From the NCBI GenBank assembly GCA_945872245.1, contig CAMBZB010000003.1, positions 1 through 64,000 on the forward strand: 64,000 nucleotides of DNA, in the 5' to 3' direction. Below, in pieces: positions 1-7,990 of this stretch. Made by a program: the position numbers and the translations under genes. The notes below the pieces were generated by a model, which saw only the letters and a list, made by a program, of their open reading frames with translations, was not told the origin of the DNA and did no database searches. The stretch's first letter is position 1, and every line of letters starts with the position of its first letter. The DNA comes from Flavobacterium psychrophilum (GTDB lineage Bacteria > Bacteroidota > Bacteroidia > Flavobacteriales > Flavobacteriaceae).

Positions 1-535
1 AAGTCACTTCAGAAGCAACATTGGCCAAGAAAATACTCCAATCCAAAGCAGAATCTCCACCACCAGATATTACGACTCTTTTATCACGGAATTTCTCTGG
101 ATTCTTGAGGAAGTATTTAATCCCTTTGTCTTCATAGAATTCGATATCCTCGATTAACGGTTTTCGAGGTTCAAAACTTCCTAAACCTCCTGCAATCGCA
201 ACAACTGGAGCGTGGAATTTTTTTCCTTTATTTGACGTTACAATAAAGCTTCCGTCTTCTTGTTTCTCTATAGTTTCGGCACGTTCACCCAAAGTAAATC
301 CTGGTTCGAATTGTTTGATTTGTTCCATTAAATTATCCACCAAATCCCCTGCTAAAACTTCCGGAAAACCTGGAATATCATAGATGGGTTTTTTAGGGTA
401 CAATTCCGAAAGTTGCCCTCCTGGTTGTGGCAAAGCGTCAAGAATGTGACATTTTAATTTTAATAATCCTGCTTCGAAAACGGTAAATAATCCTGTTGGT
501 CCCGCGCCTATTATAAGTATGTCTGTTTTAACCAT
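1..535 (-). CDS. Ferredoxin--NADP(+) reductase, YumC/TrxR-like (partial, C-terminus outside window)
   Basis: Reading the minus strand from an ATG at 533-535 gives about 178 residues before the window edge. The protein opens with a Rossmann FAD motif GAGPTGL (residues 10-16), then a HILDALPQPGGQLSELYP segment and a second dinucleotide-binding motif near GGGDSALDW. This is the layout of the thioredoxin-reductase-like ferredoxin/flavodoxin--NADP reductases (YumC type). The redox-active CxxC of true thioredoxin reductases is not in the visible part. It starts 4 bases after the siroheme gene stop, as the last visible gene of the sulfate-assimilation operon, so it probably supplies reduced ferredoxin to the sulfite reductase; that role is inferred from context. 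Confidence 0.88.
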   Translation of the reverse strand, partial: MVKTDILIIGAGPTGLFTVFEAGLLKLKCHILDALPQPGGQLSELYPKKPIYDIPGFPEVLAGDLVDNLMEQIKQFEPGFTLGERAETIEKQEDGSFIVTSNKGKKFHAPVVAIAGGLGSFEPRKPLIEDIEFYEDKGIKYFLKNPEKFRDKRVVISGGGDSALDWSIFLANVASEVT

Positions 536-539
536 TTTT

Positions 540-1172
540 TTATTCTTTATTTTTTAATGCTTCTGTAATTTCATTCATTTTTTGGACTTTCTCTTCAAAA
601 TCCCCTTTTAATGTTTTACGATATTCGTTTAGGTTTTCTACCATTTTGTTAATATCATCTGGAATTATTTCTTCGAAAAACTCCCTTAATCTTTTGGCTG
701 TTGTGGGTGATTTTCCATTAGTGGAAATGGCAATTTTCACATTTCCTTTGGTCACAATTCCACCCAAATAATAATCGCATAATGGCGGCGTATCGGCAAT
801 ATTGCAAATCAAATATCTTTTTCTTGACAAATCATACACCCGTTTGTTAACTTTCAAATCATCGGTACAAGCTATCACTATATGCCTTTTGCGAAGCATC
901 CAGCGATTGAATTTTTTGTACGTCAATTGAACCGAAGGATGTTTTTGAGCCAAAACTTCCAATTCCGGAAGAAACCTTGGCGCAACCACCTCAACATCTG
1001 CGTTCGGACTGGATTTCAACAAGAACGATAATTTTTCCAATCCTACATTTCCTCCGCCTACAATGAGCACCTTGAGGTTATGCAGCTTTAAAAAAACAGG
1101 ATATAGTTCGTTTCTTTCCAATGGAGAGGGAGCCAAGTCCTGATTATTGGAAAAAGTTTTGTTTTCTTCCAT
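540..1172 (-). CDS. Precorrin-2 dehydrogenase / sirohydrochlorin ferrochelatase (CysG N-terminal type, Met8-like)
   Basis: This enzyme oxidises precorrin-2 to sirohydrochlorin and inserts iron to give siroheme, the sulfite reductase cofactor. The protein (210 aa from the chosen start) has an NAD-binding Rossmann motif GGGNVG near residue 38, the segment IVIACTDD, and an AISTNGKSPTTAKRLREF helix typical of the Met8/CysG-N fold. The ATG at 1170-1172 overlaps the cobA stop as TAATG, which suggests translational coupling. A start five codons upstream (1187) is possible but less likely. Separate cobA and Met8-like genes replace the fused CysG of enterobacteria. Confidence 0.9.
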   Translation of the reverse strand: MEENKTFSNNQDLAPSPLERNELYPVFLKLHNLKVLIVGGGNVGLEKLSFLLKSSPNADVEVVAPRFLPELEVLAQKHPSVQLTYKKFNRWMLRKRHIVIACTDDLKVNKRVYDLSRKRYLICNIADTPPLCDYYLGGIVTKGNVKIAISTNGKSPTTAKRLREFFEEIIPDDINKMVENLNEYRKTLKGDFEEKVQKMNEITEALKNKE

Positions 1173-1954
1173 TATTCTCTGGCACAAACTTTATTGAATG
1201 CAAATTCTTCGTAAAAACCTTTTAACCTGTTTCTTTCGCTTACCACCTCTCCTATGACGATAATCGCAGGAGAACTTAGTTGATGTTCCTTTACTACTTG
1301 CAAAATAGAATTTATGGTTCCGATGCCTACTTTTTCGTTGGGCATTGTACCGTTTTGGATAATCGCCACGGGAGTTTCCCCTTTGGATTCTTTTTGGAAT
1401 AAAGAAACAATTTGTGCCAATTTACTCATTCCCATCAAAATCACTACTGTTGCCGATGATTTTGCAGCCAAAGCCACATCATTGGACAAATTCCTGTCGG
1501 ATGTAGTTCCTGTAATGACCCAAAAACTTTCGGAAACCCCTCTTTTAGTCAAAGAGATTCCTTGGTTTGCAGGCACCGCAATTGATGAGGAAAGACCGGG
1601 TACAACAAAAGTGGGAATTCCAAAACTTTCAATATATTCAATTTCTTCACTTCCTCGTCCAAAAATAAAAGAATCGCCTCCTTTGAGCCGCACTACATTT
1701 CCATAAGTAAGTGCATTGTCAACTATCAGTTGATTGATCTGGTCTTGGGAATATTCGTGGAAGCCAATCCTTTTTCCCACAAATATTTTTATGGATTTCT
1801 TCGGGGCATGCACCAATAATTCCTCATTAGACAAGGCATCATACAACACCACATTCGCTTCAGCGAGTGCTTTTACTCCTTTCAGAGTAAGCAAATCCGG
1901 ATCTCCAGGGCCAGCGCCCACTAAAGTTACTTTGGGTTGAATATGTTTATTCAT
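1172..1954 (-). CDS. cobA: Uroporphyrinogen-III C-methyltransferase (SUMT)
   Basis: It uses two SAM to methylate uroporphyrinogen III to precorrin-2, the entry to siroheme. The 260-aa length is normal for a stand-alone SUMT. Visible family motifs are GAGPGDPD at residues 13-20, VRLKGGDSFIFGRGSEE near 88-104, and PGLSSSIAVPANQGISLT followed by a VITGT segment. Its start overlaps the end of the sulfite reductase gene by 8 bases and its stop overlaps the next start, so the three are one translation-coupled block dedicated to siroheme for sulfite reduction. Confidence 0.95.
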   Translation of the reverse strand: MNKHIQPKVTLVGAGPGDPDLLTLKGVKALAEANVVLYDALSNEELLVHAPKKSIKIFVGKRIGFHEYSQDQINQLIVDNALTYGNVVRLKGGDSFIFGRGSEEIEYIESFGIPTFVVPGLSSSIAVPANQGISLTKRGVSESFWVITGTTSDRNLSNDVALAAKSSATVVILMGMSKLAQIVSLFQKESKGETPVAIIQNGTMPNEKVGIGTINSILQVVKEHQLSSPAIIVIGEVVSERNRLKGFYEEFAFNKVCARE

Positions 1955-4037
1955 TTGCTAAATCTTTGGCTCTATAATTTTCGATGTTTTCAAAAAAAGC
2001 AACCCCTTCTTGAATGTATTTTTTGGCAAATTCAGCAGAAGGTTCGTTTTTATTGATTTGGTAAACCAATTCTTTGAAAGACGAATCCAACTCGATTTTT
2101 TTGCTTTCGATAAAAACCGTGTCAAATAAATCGATTATCCCTGCATGGTGATTCGTTTTTTGGTCTTCGGCAAGCAATAAAGCTTTTGCACCATTTACAA
2201 ATCCAGCATAAGCCAAATAAATGGCATCTGACCATTTTTGATCTTCGAAGGCTTCCTGGGCAAAAGTCATTTTATCTTTGGCTTCAAATATCAAAGTCGC
2301 AACCAAATCAATAACCACACCTGCGCATTCCCCAACACCAACTGCTTTTACGTAGTTATCGGCATTTCCCCAATCTACAAAGTCCGCTTCGGTAAGGTTG
2401 GTTATATCGGCTAATGGTTTTAGAAATTCATAGAAATATTTCTCCCCTTTGGCATCATAATAATTCAAGAATGATTGTCCGTTGGCATTTGCATCAAAAT
2501 CATTTAAGATAAAACGCAAGGCGTCCGGTCCTCTACGACTTGGGATTTTGATTACTTTATCAGAAAATCTTCCTTCGCCATTTCCTAATATACCACCCCC
2601 TAATAATACCTGAAGGGCTGGCGCCACTAATTTTCCTGAATTGATAGACATTCCCTGAAAACCAATTTCAGCCATATTGTGTTGTCCACAGGCATTCATA
2701 CAACCACTGATTTTAATGGCTATTTCCCGATTGTTGTTGTATTGTGGGTATTCTGTTGCTAAAACACGCTCTAGTTCCGTCGCAATTCCAGTGCTGCTGG
2801 CAATTCCTAAATTACAGGTATCCGTTCCTGGACAAGCGGTAATATCCCCAATGGTATTGTATCCTAAAGTCACAAAATCCAATTTGGCTAATTCTTGGTA
2901 GAAAAATGGCAGATTTTCTTCCTTTACGTGACGAATCAAAATGTCTTGTCTTAGAGAAAAACGCAATTCATTAGCTGCATAATTTTTTATTAGTTCCGCC
3001 AATAACCTTGCTTTGTCGGTATAAAAATCTCCTAAAGCTACTTTGATTCCAATCGCTACATAGCCCGCTTGTTTTTGGGAAATCACATTCGATTTTTTCC
3101 AAGCTTCGAATGCGGCAATATCTTCTATTTCCACTTTTGGAGCCACCAATAAAGGGGCAGGAATTTCACCGTCAAAAGCGGTAGTGTCGATTTCAACAGT
3201 TTGATAGGATAACGCTTTTTTCTCTTCTTCGACTAATCGCAAGAACTCGTCTCTACCGATATCTTTGATTAAAAATTTCATACGTGCTTTCAAACGTTTG
3301 GCTCTTTCGCCGTAACGGTCAAATATTCTCAAAACTCCTTCGGTTGTTGGGATAATTTGGTTTACCGGAATAAATTCAGATAACAATTCAGCATGGTGTG
3401 GTTGTGAACCTAATCCACCGCCCAACATTACTTTGAATCCTCTTTCTCCGTTTACCACTTTTGGAATAAATCCTAAATCATGTAAATAACTCAAAGCAGT
3501 GTCCTTATCCGAAGAAGAAAATGACATTTTGAATTTACGTCCCATTTCTTGACAAACCGGGTTTCTTAAGAAAAATTGGAACAGGGCGTGTGCATAAGGC
3601 GACACATCAAAAGGCTCTTCAACATCTATTCCTGCTGTTTCACTTGCAGTAATATTTCTAACTGTATTACCACAAGCCTCACGAAGCGTAACATCGTCTT
3701 TTTCTAATTCAGCCCAAAGTTGTGGGGTTCTATCTAAACTCACGTAGTGAATTTGGATATCCTGACGCGTTGTAATATGCAAACGTCCCGTTGAATATTC
3801 GTCAGAAACTTTAGTGATACGCAACAATTGTTCGCTTGTCACTTTTCCAAATGGTAATTTGATACGAATCATTTGAACCCCCTCCTGGCGTTGACCATAA
3901 ACTCCTCTAGCCAAACGAAGGCTTCGGAAACGTTCATCATCAATTTTTCCGTCACGGAATAAGGCAATTTTTTTCTCTAAATCGATGATGTCTTTTTGGA
4001 CAATCGGATTTTCTATTTCTGTTCTAAAACTTTCCAT
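1947..4037 (-). CDS. Siroheme [4Fe-4S] sulfite (nitrite/sulfite) reductase with HEPN-like C-terminal domain
   Basis: The protein (696 aa) has two ferredoxin-like/siroheme half-domains. The cofactor ligands are C402-x5-C408 (in TACPGTDTC) and C446-x3-C450 (in GCMNAC), the classic siroheme/4Fe-4S pattern. Operon partners (cysH, cysD, cysN) point to six-electron reduction of sulfite to sulfide with ferredoxin as donor, rather than nitrite reduction. The protein is longer than usual ferredoxin sulfite reductases: from about residue 558 onward a helical segment (IDLVATLIFEAKD, SDAIYLAYAGFVNGAKALLL) resembles a HEPN domain. I recall such HEPN fusions in flavobacterial sulfite reductases; the domain's role here is unknown. 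Confidence 0.92.
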   Translation of the reverse strand: MESFRTEIENPIVQKDIIDLEKKIALFRDGKIDDERFRSLRLARGVYGQRQEGVQMIRIKLPFGKVTSEQLLRITKVSDEYSTGRLHITTRQDIQIHYVSLDRTPQLWAELEKDDVTLREACGNTVRNITASETAGIDVEEPFDVSPYAHALFQFFLRNPVCQEMGRKFKMSFSSSDKDTALSYLHDLGFIPKVVNGERGFKVMLGGGLGSQPHHAELLSEFIPVNQIIPTTEGVLRIFDRYGERAKRLKARMKFLIKDIGRDEFLRLVEEEKKALSYQTVEIDTTAFDGEIPAPLLVAPKVEIEDIAAFEAWKKSNVISQKQAGYVAIGIKVALGDFYTDKARLLAELIKNYAANELRFSLRQDILIRHVKEENLPFFYQELAKLDFVTLGYNTIGDITACPGTDTCNLGIASSTGIATELERVLATEYPQYNNNREIAIKISGCMNACGQHNMAEIGFQGMSINSGKLVAPALQVLLGGGILGNGEGRFSDKVIKIPSRRGPDALRFILNDFDANANGQSFLNYYDAKGEKYFYEFLKPLADITNLTEADFVDWGNADNYVKAVGVGECAGVVIDLVATLIFEAKDKMTFAQEAFEDQKWSDAIYLAYAGFVNGAKALLLAEDQKTNHHAGIIDLFDTVFIESKKIELDSSFKELVYQINKNEPSAEFAKKYIQEGVAFFENIENYRAKDLANE

Positions 4038-4040
4038 ACT

Positions 4041-4110
4041 TTACTTGCTTTTGGCTAATAGCTTTTTTGTTATCGTATTTTTTCTAATTTCTAATGGCTA
4101 AAAGCCAATA
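4041..4110. repeat. GGCTAATAGC-type dispersed repeat, cysN-sulfite reductase gap
   Basis: TTTTGGCTAATAGC and AATGGCTAAAAGCCAATAG form an imperfect inverted repeat. Similar words occur after metZ's start region (10630-10665) and after the terminator at 20035-20065. Confidence 0.6.
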
Positions 4111-4118
4111 GTTAATTT

Positions 4119-5363
4119 TTATCGGATAAAACCAACTCCCGCAGTTGTGTTCGTTGCAGCGTCTATTAAAATAAAAGCCCCGTTCGATTTGTTGTCATTA
4201 TAGGCGTCAAAATAAATAGCTTTGCTCAATTTAATATTTACTTCACCTATTTCGTTTATCGCCAATTGACTAGCTTCTTTTGTTCCTGAAAAATCAGTAG
4301 CAATAATATTTTTCACGCTGTCGATTTTCGCCAAAACTCTATTCGTGTTGTGTTGCACGAAATATTTTGCTCCTGGAACCAATTTTTTACTGTCCATCCA
4401 ACAAATAGTTGTATTAATGTCTTTTTCGATTTTAGGAAGTTCGCTCGATTTTACAATCATATCTCCTCTAGTCACGTTGATGTCATTTTCTAATTCCAAT
4501 GTGATAGAAGAACCAGCGGTTGCTTCATCAAATTCCTGATCGAAAAAGTGAATGTTGGTCACTACAGATTCTGTTAATGAAGGTAGAACCGTTACCGCAT
4601 CGCCCACTTTAATATTGTTTCCGTATAATTTTCCGGCATAGCCTCTAAAATCGTGGTATTGCTCTGTTTTTGGTCGAATTACGGTTTGAACAGGAAAACG
4701 CGCTTTGCCTTTTTCATACACATCTTTAGGTTCTAAAGCTTCCAAATGTTGCAGGATAGTTTGTCCCGTGTACCAAGGCATTCCTCCCAATGATTCCACC
4801 ACATTATCTCCTGTCAAAGCGCTCAACGGAATATAACTCACATTTTGTTCTTTGAAAGTGCTTTTGGAATTCAAGGCTTGAAAATCGGCTTTAATTTTGT
4901 TGTAGACTTCCTCGGAATAGTCAACCAAATCCATTTTGTTCACCGCAACAATAACTTCCTTTACTCTCAATAAATTATTGATAAAAAAGTGTCGGTACGT
5001 TTGCTCAATAACTCCTTTACGTGCATCAATCAAAATGATGGAAACTTGTGAAGTCGACGCTCCTGTAACCATGTTTCGGGTATATTCTACGTGACCTGGC
5101 GTATCGGCGATGATGTAACTTTTCTTAGCAGTCGAAAAATAAATATGCGCTACGTCAATCGTAATTCCTTGCTCTCTCTCGGCAACCAAACCGTCCGTAG
5201 CCAAAGAAAAATCAAGATAATCGTATCCTTTTTGCTTGCTGCTTTTTTCGATTGCTTCTAGTTTATCTACAGTCAAGGATTGAGTGTCGTATAATAATCT
5301 ACCGATTAAGGTACTCTTTCCGTCATCTACACTTCCTGCTGTTGCTATTTTTAAAACTTCCAT
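4119..5363 (-). CDS. cysN: Sulfate adenylyltransferase subunit 1 (GTPase)
   Basis: This is the GTPase subunit of ATP sulfurylase, which makes adenylyl sulfate (APS) from sulfate and ATP. The 414-aa protein shows the P-loop GSVDDGKS (residues 10-17), DTPGHVEYTRNMVTGAS near 88 and NKMD near 142, followed by EF-Tu-like beta-barrel domains. There is no fused APS kinase (CysC) domain and none elsewhere in the window, which fits direct APS reduction by the neighbouring CysH. It lies 49 bases after the DUF2490 gene and 81 bases before sulfite reductase. A GGCTAATAGC/GGCTAAAAGCC-like repeat sits in that second gap. Confidence 0.95.
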   Translation of the reverse strand: MEVLKIATAGSVDDGKSTLIGRLLYDTQSLTVDKLEAIEKSSKQKGYDYLDFSLATDGLVAEREQGITIDVAHIYFSTAKKSYIIADTPGHVEYTRNMVTGASTSQVSIILIDARKGVIEQTYRHFFINNLLRVKEVIVAVNKMDLVDYSEEVYNKIKADFQALNSKSTFKEQNVSYIPLSALTGDNVVESLGGMPWYTGQTILQHLEALEPKDVYEKGKARFPVQTVIRPKTEQYHDFRGYAGKLYGNNIKVGDAVTVLPSLTESVVTNIHFFDQEFDEATAGSSITLELENDINVTRGDMIVKSSELPKIEKDINTTICWMDSKKLVPGAKYFVQHNTNRVLAKIDSVKNIIATDFSGTKEASQLAINEIGEVNIKLSKAIYFDAYNDNKSNGAFILIDAATNTTAGVGFIR

Positions 5364-5412
5364 TCTTTTTTGTTTTTATTTTTGACGGGCTTTATTTTTT
5401 AAAACTCCTTTT

Positions 5413-6144
5413 TTATATTTTTAATTTATGATAAATACTAAATCTAATTATGTTTCTATCGTAATAATCTGTTCCTGATTTTTGTTGTTGAAAACTGTTC
5501 AAATATCCCATTTCTATAGTAACAGATGAATTGATTCCATATTGTAAGCCCGCATAAATTCTATTTTGGTCGAAAGTGTTTTCAACAATTTGGCTTCCGG
5601 CATTAATCATTATTTCATCATAAATCAGTGTCTTCAGAAATTGCTTTTCCTTTTTCCAAAGAGTATAACCGCCTTGAAATCTATATCGAAATCGCATCGC
5701 TAATGTACTTCCCCTTTTTAACCCCTGGGTATCAAAATCTTGAAAAAAACGTTCTTCTATTTGAAGCCTTTGATTCAAATTTATTTTACCTAAACTTTGC
5801 TTCCATGTCACATCCTGTTGTAATCTGTATTCTGGTTTGCTAAATCCTGAATCCATATCGGCATCTTGCGTTGCAACATTAAAATAGGCAAACCCCGAAC
5901 CCAACTCGACTTGCTCTGAAATTTTATATCTTCCTTGAACCCTTATAACAAACAAATTCTGAACAGTTGGATTTATAAATATCCTATTGTCAAACTCGGA
6001 ATGAATAGACCATCTGTGATTTAATTCCAGTTGGTTGTAATATCGAGTCCAAAGCAAACTTTGATGAATTACATTCTTTTCGGTTTGAGCATTTAAACTA
6101 GTACTAAAAAGAAACAAACTAAAAAGAAATTTCAAGAATCTCAT
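5413..6144 (-). CDS. DUF2490 family predicted outer-membrane protein within the cys operon
   Basis: The reading frame extends upstream to 6249, but the ATG at 6142-6144 begins a clear signal peptide (MRFLKFLFSLFLFSTSLNAQ) and lies one base after the cysD stop (TAG-G-ATG), so it is the better start, giving 243 aa. The rest alternates aromatic and polar residues in amphipathic strands (RYKISEQVELGSGFAYF, IIRFSIYHKLKI at the end), as in DUF2490 beta-barrel proteins. It sits between cysD and cysN, two subunits of one enzyme, so it is cotranscribed with sulfate activation. A role in moving a sulfur compound across the outer membrane is only a guess; no function is known to me. Confidence 0.85.
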   Translation of the reverse strand: MRFLKFLFSLFLFSTSLNAQTEKNVIHQSLLWTRYYNQLELNHRWSIHSEFDNRIFINPTVQNLFVIRVQGRYKISEQVELGSGFAYFNVATQDADMDSGFSKPEYRLQQDVTWKQSLGKINLNQRLQIEERFFQDFDTQGLKRGSTLAMRFRYRFQGGYTLWKKEKQFLKTLIYDEIMINAGSQIVENTFDQNRIYAGLQYGINSSVTIEMGYLNSFQQQKSGTDYYDRNIIRFSIYHKLKI

Positions 6145-6145
6145 C

Positions 6146-7045
6146 CTAGAAATACCCTTGTTGTTTTCTTTTTTCCATCGCTGCCTCGGAACGTTTGTCA
6201 TCGATTCTGGCACCTCTTTCAGAAATAGTAGAAGATCTAATTTCGCCAACTACTTCTGCAATTGTGGCGGCATACGAATCAACTGCTGCGGTACAACTCA
6301 TATCTCCAACGGTTCTAAAACGAACAATTCTTTCTTCTACTACCTCATCTTCTTCTTGGTAAACAAAAGGAGAGTGTGACCAAATCATTCCGTCTCTCAA
6401 AAATACTTTACGCTTGTGTGAAAAGTAAATGGATGGAATCTCGATTTGTTCTTGTTCGATATAACTCCAAACGTCTAATTCTGTCCAATTCGAAATTGGA
6501 AAAACTCGAACGTTTTGTCCATTTTCGATTTTTCCGTTTAACAAATCGAATAATTCTGGGCGTTGATTTTTTTCGTCCCATTGACCAAAATCATCCCGAA
6601 CTGAGAAAATACGTTCTTTGGCTCTTGCTTTTTCTTCGTCACGACGCGCACCGCCAATACAAGCGTCAAATTTGAATTCTTCGATTGCATCTAAAAGCGT
6701 AGTCGTTTGCAGACTATTTCTACTAGAATATTTACCGGATTCTTCGACAACTTTTCCTTCGTCGATAGCATCTTGAACATTTCGAACGATCAATTCCAAT
6801 CCTAACTCAGCAACCAATCGATCTCTAAATTCGATTGTTTCCGGAAAGTTGTGCCCCGTATCGACATGCAATAATGGGAAAGGGATTTTGGCTGGAAAGA
6901 ATGCTTTTTGCGCCAAACGCACCAATGTAATCGAATCTTTTCCTCCAGAGAACAGCAATACAGGCTTATCAAACTGAGAAATTACTTCTCTAAAAATGTA
7001 TATCGCCTCGCTTTCTAAAGCATTTGTTTTTAATATTGAACTCAT
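6146..7045 (-). CDS. cysD: Sulfate adenylyltransferase subunit 2
   Basis: This is the catalytic ATP-pyrophosphatase subunit of ATP sulfurylase. The 299-aa protein has the PP-loop SGGKDS at residues 33-38, LLHVDTGHNFPETIEFRD, the GGARRDEEKARAKER segment, and a C-terminus ERGARIDDKRSEAAMEKRKQQGYF typical of CysD. It partners CysN encoded two genes downstream. It starts 64 bases after the cysH stop on the same strand. Confidence 0.96.
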   Translation of the reverse strand: MSSILKTNALESEAIYIFREVISQFDKPVLLFSGGKDSITLVRLAQKAFFPAKIPFPLLHVDTGHNFPETIEFRDRLVAELGLELIVRNVQDAIDEGKVVEESGKYSSRNSLQTTTLLDAIEEFKFDACIGGARRDEEKARAKERIFSVRDDFGQWDEKNQRPELFDLLNGKIENGQNVRVFPISNWTELDVWSYIEQEQIEIPSIYFSHKRKVFLRDGMIWSHSPFVYQEEDEVVEERIVRFRTVGDMSCTAAVDSYAATIAEVVGEIRSSTISERGARIDDKRSEAAMEKRKQQGYF

Positions 7046-7109
7046 TGTATTTATTTAAAGATTTAAATGATTGAAAAATTCAACAATCATTTTAATTCAT
7101 AATTTAAAA

Positions 7110-7811
7110 TTATTTTTCGTGCAAACCGCATTCCTTATGACTGGATTCCCAAGACCATCTTCCTGCTCTAATGTCTTCACCTTCGGCAATGGCTCTCGTA
7201 CAAGGAGCACAACCAATACTTACAAAACCTTGTTTGTGTAAAGCATTTTGGGGTACATTATTGTCATCTATGTATTTTTGAACTTCTGCCAATGTCCATT
7301 TTAACAGTGGATTAAATTTGATAATATCAAAATGGGCATCATATTCAAAAGCAGCTAAGTCGTTTCTATTTTCGGATTGCTCTGCTCTTAATCCAGTAAT
7401 CCAAATGGCATTTCCTTTTAAAGCCTTAGTCAATGGTGCTACTTTTCGAATGAAACAACATTCCTTTCTATTTTCGACTGATTCATAGAAACTGTTTGGT
7501 CCTTTTTCACTCAGCAGTTTCTCTACCGCAGCAGCCTCAGGAAAATAGGTTTGAATTGCTACTTTGTATTTTTTGATCGTTCTATGAAAAACATCATAGG
7601 TTTCCTGAAACAAACGCCCTGTGTCCAGCGTAAATATATTGATTGGCAAATCATTTTTGGCAATTAAAGCCGTAATCACCTGATCCTCCTGACCAAAAGA
7701 AGTAGAAAAAACCACTTGATTTTTATATTCACTAGCCAAAAAAGCTAAAGTCTCCTCAATTGAGAAATTGGCTGTTTTTTCTAATAAAGTCTTTACTACA
7801 GTTGCGCTCAT
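7110..7811 (-). CDS. cysH: Adenylylsulfate (APS) reductase, [4Fe-4S] CysH type
   Basis: It reduces adenylylated sulfate to sulfite using thioredoxin or glutathione. The 233-aa protein has the PP-loop STSFGQED (36-43), TLDTGRLFQETYD, and the catalytic ECGLH near the C-terminus (C228). The pairs C118-C119 (ECCFIRK) and C201-x2-C204 (GCAPC) are the four ligands of a [4Fe-4S] cluster, the mark of APS-using rather than PAPS-using enzymes; the absence of a CysC kinase agrees. It is the first gene of the operon, behind a TATTTTTG promoter at 7862-7869. Confidence 0.95.
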   Translation of the reverse strand: MSATVVKTLLEKTANFSIEETLAFLASEYKNQVVFSTSFGQEDQVITALIAKNDLPINIFTLDTGRLFQETYDVFHRTIKKYKVAIQTYFPEAAAVEKLLSEKGPNSFYESVENRKECCFIRKVAPLTKALKGNAIWITGLRAEQSENRNDLAAFEYDAHFDIIKFNPLLKWTLAEVQKYIDDNNVPQNALHKQGFVSIGCAPCTRAIAEGEDIRAGRWSWESSHKECGLHEK

Positions 7812-7833
7812 GTTTTTTTATTAATAAATCTAT

Positions 7834-7844
7834 TACCCTATCGG
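7834..7844 (-). promoter_or_regulatory. Candidate operator CCGATAGGGTA in the cysH leader
   Basis: Read on the minus strand this 11-mer lies just downstream of the predicted start site of the cys operon. It matches CCTATAGGATA at 7940-7950, upstream of the divergent permease, at 9 of 11 positions. It may be a repressor site for the nearby Rrf2 regulator; this is inference. Confidence 0.35.
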
Positions 7845-7861
7845 TTTTGTAGATTATTCTG

Positions 7862-7890
7862 CAAAAATACTACTTATTTATAAATAACAA
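7862..7890 (-). promoter_or_regulatory. Predicted promoter of the cys operon
   Basis: On the minus strand TTG (7888-7890) is followed after 18 bases by TATTTTTG (7862-7869), a perfect match to the Bacteroidota -7 element TAnnTTTG. It would start transcription about 50 bases before cysH. Confidence 0.7.
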
Positions 7891-7938
7891 AATAAAAATT
7901 AGTTTTTTTAGCATCAAAAAAAAAATAAAGCCTACCAT

Positions 7939-7973
7939 TCCTATAGGATATAAGAAAATAATTTTTACTTTTG
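7939..7973 (+). promoter_or_regulatory. Predicted promoter and operator-like palindrome of the TauE/SafE gene
   Basis: TACTTTTG at 7966-7973 matches the -7 consensus and lies 17 bases before the ATG. The 10-base palindrome TCCTATAGGA (7939-7948) lies just upstream, where the -33 element would be, a position suited to a repressor. Confidence 0.6.
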
Positions 7974-7990
7974 ACAAAAAAAATACAATT

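Noticed and set aside
5413..6249. Longer N-terminus for the DUF2490 protein (start at 6249)
   Set aside because: The extra 35 residues overlap the cysD coding end and hide the signal peptide; the ATG one base after the cysD stop is better.
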